Part shown: in pieces, positions 59,757 through 64,000 of the stretch
Layout of the letters: the number at the start of each line of letters is the position of its first letter
Position numbering within the stretch: the first letter of the stretch is position 1
Position numbers and translations under genes: made by a program
Assembly: GCF_030433855.1 (NCBI RefSeq)
Contig: NZ_JARUXC010000007.1
Span: 144,578 to 208,577 of the forward strand
From: Agreia sp. PsM10
Lineage (GTDB): Bacteria; Actinomycetota; Actinomycetes; Actinomycetales; Microbacteriaceae
DNA length: 64,000 nt
Direction of reading: 5' to 3'
The notes under the pieces: generated by a model
Databases searched by the model: none
Told to the model about the DNA's origin: nothing
Seen by the model: the letters and a program-made list of their open reading frames with translations, nothing else

Positions 59757-59832
59757 CGTGACACGGGGTGCCCCTTCGGGGCTGAGATCACACCCGTCGA
59801 ACCTGATCTAGTTCGTACTAGCGAAGGGATGT
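59757..59832 (+). promoter_or_regulatory. TPP (thi-box) riboswitch
   Basis: The region has the characteristic ACACGGGGTGCCC, the GGGGCTGAGA of the pyrimidine-sensing helix, CACCCGTCGAACCTGATCTA of the pyrophosphate helix, and the closing TAGCGAAGGGA. It lies 8 bases before thiM. When thiamine pyrophosphate is abundant it should shut off the thiM-thiE-thiD/tenA operon, in high-GC bacteria usually by blocking ribosome access. Confidence 0.95.
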
Positions 59833-59839
59833 CGCGCTT

Positions 59840-60646
59840 ATGCGCACGTCAGAACCATTCATCGAGTCCAACATCGATGCCCTGAACCGGGTGCGGCAGA
59901 CCAGCCCGCTCGTGCAGTGCATCACGAACAGCGTCGTCGTGAACTTCACGGCCAACGCACTCCTCGCGATCGGGGCCGCTCCCGCGATGGTCGACATCAT
60001 CGGCGAGGCCGGACCGTTCGCGACCGTCGCCTCGGGGCTGTTGATCAACCTCGGCACGCCCACGCCGGAGCAGCGTGACGCGATGATCGAGGCGCAGGCG
60101 GGGGCTGCCGCAGGGTCGACGCCCTGGGTGCTCGACCCTGTCGCGATCGGCTCTCTGCCCGTGCGCACGCCCCTCGCTCACCGGCTGCGCGAGCTGCGTC
60201 CCTCGGTCGTGCGCGGCAACGCCTCCGAGATCATCGCGCTCTCGGGCAGCGGTGCGGGCGGGCGCGGGGTCGACGCCCTCGACTCCGTCGAGGCCGCATT
60301 GCCCGCCGCGCGCTCGCTCGCCGAATCGACCGGCGGAGTCGTCGCCGTCTCCGGCGCCGTCGACCTGCTGACCGACGGCATCCGGGTCGTGCGCATCGCC
60401 AACGGCGACCCGATGCTCACCCGCATCACCGGCGGCGGATGCGCACTCGGCGCCGTGATGGCCGCGTTCCTGGCGGCCGACGACGACCATCTGGCCGCCA
60501 CGGTCGCCGCCGTCACGGTGTACACGATCGCCGCCGAGCTGGCCGCGGCGCAGTCCGCAGGCCCCGGCACCTTCGGCGTCGCCTTCCTCGACGCGCTCGC
60601 ATCGATCGACGGCGAGCACGTCGCGGCGCGAGCGAGGATCTCATGA
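59840..60646 (+). CDS. thiM: Hydroxyethylthiazole kinase
   Basis: A 268-residue ThiM. Motifs: [51 protein letters not shown], and the active-site [15 protein letters not shown] with its cysteine. It phosphorylates 4-methyl-5-hydroxyethylthiazole for thiamine salvage. It is the first gene of the operon, directly after the TPP riboswitch. It overlaps thiE by four bases. Confidence 0.95.
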   Translation: MRTSEPFIESNIDALNRVRQTSPLVQCITNSVVVNFTANALLAIGAAPAMVDIIGEAGPFATVASGLLINLGTPTPEQRDAMIEAQAGAAAGSTPWVLDPVAIGSLPVRTPLAHRLRELRPSVVRGNASEIIALSGSGAGGRGVDALDSVEAALPAARSLAESTGGVVAVSGAVDLLTDGIRVVRIANGDPMLTRITGGGCALGAVMAAFLAADDDHLAATVAAVTVYTIAAELAAAQSAGPGTFGVAFLDALASIDGEHVAARARIS

Positions 60647-61293
60647 GCCTCGACCTGTCGATCTATCTCGTGACCGACACCGCCATCGCCGCCGCGGCCG
60701 GGCATCCGATTCTGTCGGTCGTGCGTGAGGCGGTGGCCGGCGGCGTGAGCGTCGTGCAGCTTCGCGAGAAGCACGGCACGGCCCGCGATTTCCTCGACCT
60801 GGTCTGCGGGGTCGCCGATGCGGTGCCCGAGTCTGTGACCGTGATCGTCAACGACAGGGTGGATGTCTTTCTCGCCGCCCGCAGGCTCGGCGCGCGGGTG
60901 GGCGGCGTGCATCTCGGGCAGTCCGATCTGCCGCCTTCGCTGGCGCGAGACCTCATCGGCCCCGATGCGGTGCTCGGACTCAGCGCGTCGACGCCCGCGC
61001 AGCTGCGCGAGGCCGAGGCCGACCGCGCCGCCGTCGACTACGTCGGAATCGGGGCGCTGCACGCGACGACCACGAAGCCCGACGCGCCCCGGCCCCTGGG
61101 GCTCGACGCCTTCGCGGCGCTGGCCGCATCCACGCGCCTGCCCGCCGTGGCCATCGGCGGCATCGGCCAGGCGGACATCGCGCCCCTGCGGCGGGCAGGG
61201 GCGGCGGGAGCAGCAGTCGTCTCCGCGATCTGCTCGGCTGTCAGCCCCCGCGACGCCGCTCGGGAACTCGTGACCGAATGGAGGAACGCCTGA
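60643..61293 (+). CDS. thiE: Thiamine-phosphate synthase
   Basis: A 216-residue TIM-barrel ThiE. It shows [49 protein letters not shown] and the phosphate site [20 protein letters not shown]. It couples HMP-pyrophosphate and thiazole-phosphate to thiamine phosphate. ATGA overlap with thiM and TGATG overlap with thiD/tenA show tight coupling. Confidence 0.95.
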   Translation: MSLDLSIYLVTDTAIAAAAGHPILSVVREAVAGGVSVVQLREKHGTARDFLDLVCGVADAVPESVTVIVNDRVDVFLAARRLGARVGGVHLGQSDLPPSLARDLIGPDAVLGLSASTPAQLREAEADRAAVDYVGIGALHATTTKPDAPRPLGLDAFAALAASTRLPAVAIGGIGQADIAPLRRAGAAGAAVVSAICSAVSPRDAARELVTEWRNA

Positions 61294-62801
61294 TGAGCGA
61301 AGCAGCGAATGCGCAGGCCGTCCGCGCCGTTCCTCGCGTGCTGAGCATCGCGGGCACCGACCCCACCGGAGGCGCCGGAATCCAGGCCGACCTGAAGAGC
61401 ATCGCGGCGAACGGCGGCTACGGCATGGCGGTCGTCACGGCCCTCGTCACGCAGAACACGGGCGGAGTGCGCTCGGTTCATGTTCCTCCAGTGACCTTCC
61501 TCCGCGAGCAACTCGATGCGGTCAGTGACGACGTCGAGATCGACGCGGTGAAGATCGGGATGCTCGCCGACATCGACGTGATCGGGGCCGTGCGCGAGTG
61601 GCTGGTTCGGGTGGCGCCGCCGATCGTCGTGCTCGACCCCGTGATGGTGGCGACCAGCGGCGACAGGCTGCTGCGCGCCGACTCGGAGGGTGCGCTGCGC
61701 GATCTGGCACGCCTCGCTCACCTGGTCACTCCTAACATTCCCGAGCTGGCGATCCTCGCCGACGAACCGCCGGCCACGAGCTGGGAGGAGACTGTCGCCC
61801 AGGCGGCGAGAGTGTCGAAGCGACTCGGCGTGATGGTGCTCGCCAAGGGCGGGCACCTCGACCACGGCACGTCGCCCGACGCGCTGGTCGATGCCCGCGG
61901 CGGCGAGGTGCTCACCATCCTGTTCGATGCTCCGCGCATCGCGACCACGAACACCCACGGAACCGGGTGCTCCCTCTCGTCCGCCCTCGCGACAAGGCTC
62001 GTGACCTCGCCCGATGCCGCGCATGCGGTCGGCGAGGCGAAGCGGTGGCTGAGCGAGAGCATCCGAGGCGGCGCCGACCTCGAGGTCGGCCGCGGCAACG
62101 GACCGATCAGCCATTTCGCCGGAATGTGGCAGCGGGCCGGGCTCGACACCCGCCCCACCGCGGGCGAGATCCGAGCGGAATGGTGGGAGGGCATCCGGCC
62201 GGTGCGCGAGCGGATCGACACCCTGCCGTTCGTGGTCGGCCTCGGCGATGGAACGCTCGACGACCAGACGTTCCGCGGCTACCTCGCCCAGGATGCTCTG
62301 TACCTGCGCGATTTCGCCCGGGCCCTGGCGACCGCGAGCGCGCTGGCGCCCACCCTGACCGAGCAGGCGTTCTGGGCGGCGGCCGCCGAGGGGTCGATCA
62401 CCGCCGAACTCGAGTTGCATGATTCGTGGCTCGCCGACGGCGCGTTAGCCGGCACCCGCGCAGACCACGCGACCACCGCCTACCTGAACCACCTGCTCGC
62501 CCGGTGCACCGACGGGTCGTACACCACGCTCATCGCCGCGCTCCTGCCGTGTTTCTGGCTGTATCAGGACCTCGGCGAACGCCTGTTGGCCGTCTCGCAC
62601 GAGGCACATCCGTACCGATCGTGGATCGAGGCCTACGCCGACGAGGCTGTCGCCACGACGACCGAGGCGGCCGTCGCCTTCGTCATGGATGCCGCCGCTC
62701 GCGCCGACGACGCGGGTCGCTCCGCGATGAGGGACGCGTTCGTCCGGTCGGCCGAGCACGAGCTCGCCTTCTTCGCTGCGCCGTTCGACAGGATGGATTG
62801 A
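61293..62801 (+). CDS. thiD: Bifunctional HMP-phosphate kinase / TenA-like thiaminase II
   Basis: A 502-residue fusion. The N-terminal half is ThiD: LSIAGTDPTGGAGIQADLKS, VAPPIVVLDPVMVATSGDRL, and NTHGTGCSLSSALATRLV. From about residue 285 a TenA-like domain follows: LPFVVGLGDGTLDDQTFRGY, LIAALLPCFWLYQDLGERLL with the catalytic-type cysteine, and SAEHELAFFAAPFDRMD with the late glutamate, i.e. the TenA_C class. The first half phosphorylates HMP; TenA hydrolyses aminopyrimidine from damaged thiamine. The ATG at 61293 has GGAGG upstream. The last codons lie in a repeat sequence (62782-62813). Confidence 0.93.
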   Translation: MSEAANAQAVRAVPRVLSIAGTDPTGGAGIQADLKSIAANGGYGMAVVTALVTQNTGGVRSVHVPPVTFLREQLDAVSDDVEIDAVKIGMLADIDVIGAVREWLVRVAPPIVVLDPVMVATSGDRLLRADSEGALRDLARLAHLVTPNIPELAILADEPPATSWEETVAQAARVSKRLGVMVLAKGGHLDHGTSPDALVDARGGEVLTILFDAPRIATTNTHGTGCSLSSALATRLVTSPDAAHAVGEAKRWLSESIRGGADLEVGRGNGPISHFAGMWQRAGLDTRPTAGEIRAEWWEGIRPVRERIDTLPFVVGLGDGTLDDQTFRGYLAQDALYLRDFARALATASALAPTLTEQAFWAAAAEGSITAELELHDSWLADGALAGTRADHATTAYLNHLLARCTDGSYTTLIAALLPCFWLYQDLGERLLAVSHEAHPYRSWIEAYADEAVATTTEAAVAFVMDAAARADDAGRSAMRDAFVRSAEHELAFFAAPFDRMD

Positions 62802-62813
62802 CGACACTCGGTT
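62782..62813. repeat. Dispersed repeat, copy 2
   Basis: CGTTCGACAGGATGGATTGA and the following CGACACTCGG match copy 1 (57281-57312) at 26 of the first 28 bases. It overlaps the last codons of thiD/tenA (FDRMD and the stop). Confidence 0.6.
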
Positions 62814-62842
62814 AGTAGGCGAGGCCGAATCGCGATCGGTCA

Positions 62843-62899
62843 TTGACATCCACAAAAACGTTTATGTAAGATCGCCAACACGTATTACAAAAACGTTTT
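62843..62899 (+). promoter_or_regulatory. lacI promoter with LacI-type operators
   Basis: TTGACA (62843-62848), 18-base spacer, TAAGAT (62867-62872) is a good sigma-70-type promoter. Two ACAAAAACGTTT elements follow: one in the promoter spacer and one at 62887-62898, whose core AAAACGTTTT (62890-62899) is palindromic. This fits autoregulation by the downstream LacI protein. Confidence 0.7.
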
Positions 62900-62908
62900 G
62901 GGAGTTCA

Positions 62909-64000
62909 ATGATGAGCAAGCGAGTAGGCATCAGAGATGTTGCGGCTGCGGCCGGCGTCTCGGTGACCACGGTCTCTCACTCCCTCAGCGGCGGCGGCCA
63001 GATCAGCCCCGCCACCCGCGAGCACGTCCGGGCCGTCGCATCCGAACTCAACTACGCCCCCAACCGGCTCGCGAGCGGATTGCGCAGCAAGCGCTCGCAG
63101 ATCATCGGCTTCGTCAGCGACGAGATCTCGACCACCCCGTACGCGGGCAAGGTTTTGATCGGCGCCCAAGAGGCGGCGGCCGAGAACGAGTGGGTGCTGA
63201 TGATCCTCAACACCAATGCCGACGGCGGGCTCGAAGACCAGGGCATCGGGGCGTTCCTCCAACACCGCGTCGATGGAATCATCTACGCGCGCATGTACCA
63301 CCAGGAGATCGTCGTTCCCCGCAGCTTGCGAGGAGTGCCGACCGTGTTGCTCGACGCCTCATGCGACGATCCAGCGATCTCGTCTGTCGTGCCCGATGAA
63401 GAGGGTGCGGCACGCAGCGCCGTAGAGGAGCTGATCGCGGCGGGACACCGCCGAATCGGCTACCTGTCGAACGAAGACGACATTCCGGCGACGCGCGGTC
63501 GCCTCGCGGGCTTCAGAGCGACCATGGCGAAGCACGGCATCCCGGTCGACGAATCGCTGATCACGGTCAGCGGGGCGACCACCGCGCCCGGCCGCGAGGC
63601 GGCGGCCGACCTGCTCGCGCGACCAGACCGACCCACCGCGCTGTTCTGCTTCAACGATCGGATGGCCATGGGCGCCTACCAGGCCGCGCAGGCCGTCGGC
63701 CTCAGCATCCCGAACGACCTCTCGGTCGTGAGCATCGACAACTTCGAACTCGTCGCCGACGCACTCCTGCCCGGACTCACCTCGATCGGGCTGCCTCACT
63801 ACGAGATGGGGCGATGGGCCATCGAACGCCTCGCTCGCGAACTCTCGGGAGACACCGGCCGAGAACAGATCGTTATGCCCTGCCCACCCGCAGTGAGACA
63901 CTCCGTCGGGCCGCCGGCGGGCCTGCGCCCCCGGGCCCCCCTCCCGGCTGCCCCCCCCGGGGTCGGGCCCGCACAACCGCGCGTGGTCGCTCGAAAACCC
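62909..64000 (+). CDS. LacI family transcriptional regulator (partial, runs off the end)
   Basis: A LacI/GalR regulator open to the window end. The HTH and hinge are VGIRDVAAAAGVSVTTVSHS and LSGGGQIS, with the hinge helix in NRLASGLRSKRSQ. The effector domain shows IGFVSDEISTTPYAGKVLIG, LIAAGHRRIGYLSNEDDIPA, FNDRMAMGAYQAAQAVGLSI and VVSIDNFELVADALLP. Two ATGs (62909 and 62912) follow GGGAG. Normal length is about 330 residues, so the frame should stop close to 63910-63950; no stop is seen and the final ~90 bases are C/G runs, probably a noisy contig end. The gene is nearly complete. The ligand is unknown because no target operon is visible. Confidence 0.85.
   Translation, partial: MMSKRVGIRDVAAAAGVSVTTVSHSLSGGGQISPATREHVRAVASELNYAPNRLASGLRSKRSQIIGFVSDEISTTPYAGKVLIGAQEAAAENEWVLMILNTNADGGLEDQGIGAFLQHRVDGIIYARMYHQEIVVPRSLRGVPTVLLDASCDDPAISSVVPDEEGAARSAVEELIAAGHRRIGYLSNEDDIPATRGRLAGFRATMAKHGIPVDESLITVSGATTAPGREAAADLLARPDRPTALFCFNDRMAMGAYQAAQAVGLSIPNDLSVVSIDNFELVADALLPGLTSIGLPHYEMGRWAIERLARELSGDTGREQIVMPCPPAVRHSVGPPAGLRPRAPLPAAPPGVGPAQPRVVARKP

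Noticed and set aside
1..64000. CRISPR arrays, tRNA or rRNA genes, prophage genes
   Set aside because: No spaced direct-repeat arrays, cloverleaf-like sequences, rRNA motifs or phage structural genes were seen.

Overview
The window is high-GC DNA with ATG, GTG and occasional TTG starts, tightly packed operons with 4-base ATGA/GTGA overlaps, DtxR-like and Zur-like boxes, a zinc-independent L36 protein, and a Cgl0158-type aldolase in the inositol operon. Together these point to an actinobacterium, probably a Microbacteriaceae-like soil or plant organism. The taxon is my inference. No rRNA, tRNA or CRISPR array was seen. The last ~100 bases look like a noisy contig end.

Layout. 0-3.2 kb: an AHSA1-like protein, then an ABM-domain protein and a FAD monooxygenase facing a TetR regulator across a palindrome. 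3.2-6.5 kb: a decayed Tn402/Tn5053-like transposon with an intact serine resolvase, frameshifted tniA and tniB, and a truncated DUF1801 gene at its right edge. 6.6-24.3 kb: a complete myo-inositol catabolic region. It has a ribose-type ABC importer, two Gfo/Idh/MocA dehydrogenases, IolE, a Hyi-like isomerase, an MFS IolT, a transaldolase with a thioesterase, a GntR regulator (IolR-like), and the operon iolC - aldolase - iolA - iolB - iolD. Two promoter regions carry exact matches to the IolR motif I remember from Corynebacterium, and two more carry degenerate copies.

24.4-29.4 kb: esterase, VOC and membrane proteins; a CPBP protease divergent from a NarL-type two-component system with stacked palindromes between them. 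29.4-37.4 kb: a LacI-controlled fructan or difructose-dianhydride module (CUT1 importer, GH172, GH32, PfkB kinase) with a perfectly repeated 17-base operator. 37.6-41.4 kb: a secreted, LAATG-anchored amidase and a DesK-like two-component system. 41.4-47.8 kb: TetR/aldo-keto reductase, a BLUF blue-light sensor, an Imm-5-like protein, two membrane proteins, VOC and SRPBCC proteins, and an ArsR/PRISE-reductase pair.

47.9-53.1 kb: iron and zinc homeostasis. A siderophore-interacting reductase, a lipoprotein and two FecCD permeases (no ATPase) lie at a DtxR-like box; a COG0523-like protein lacking its GTPase motifs and L36 flank a Zur-like box. 53.3-57.3 kb: an SDR, a hydrolase fused to a gluconate-dehydrogenase-subunit-3-like domain, and a GMC oxidoreductase in one operon. 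57.4-59.7 kb: TetR and a Tat-exported amidohydrolase. 59.8-62.8 kb: a TPP-riboswitch-controlled thiamine salvage operon, thiM-thiE-thiD/tenA. The window ends inside a LacI-family gene.
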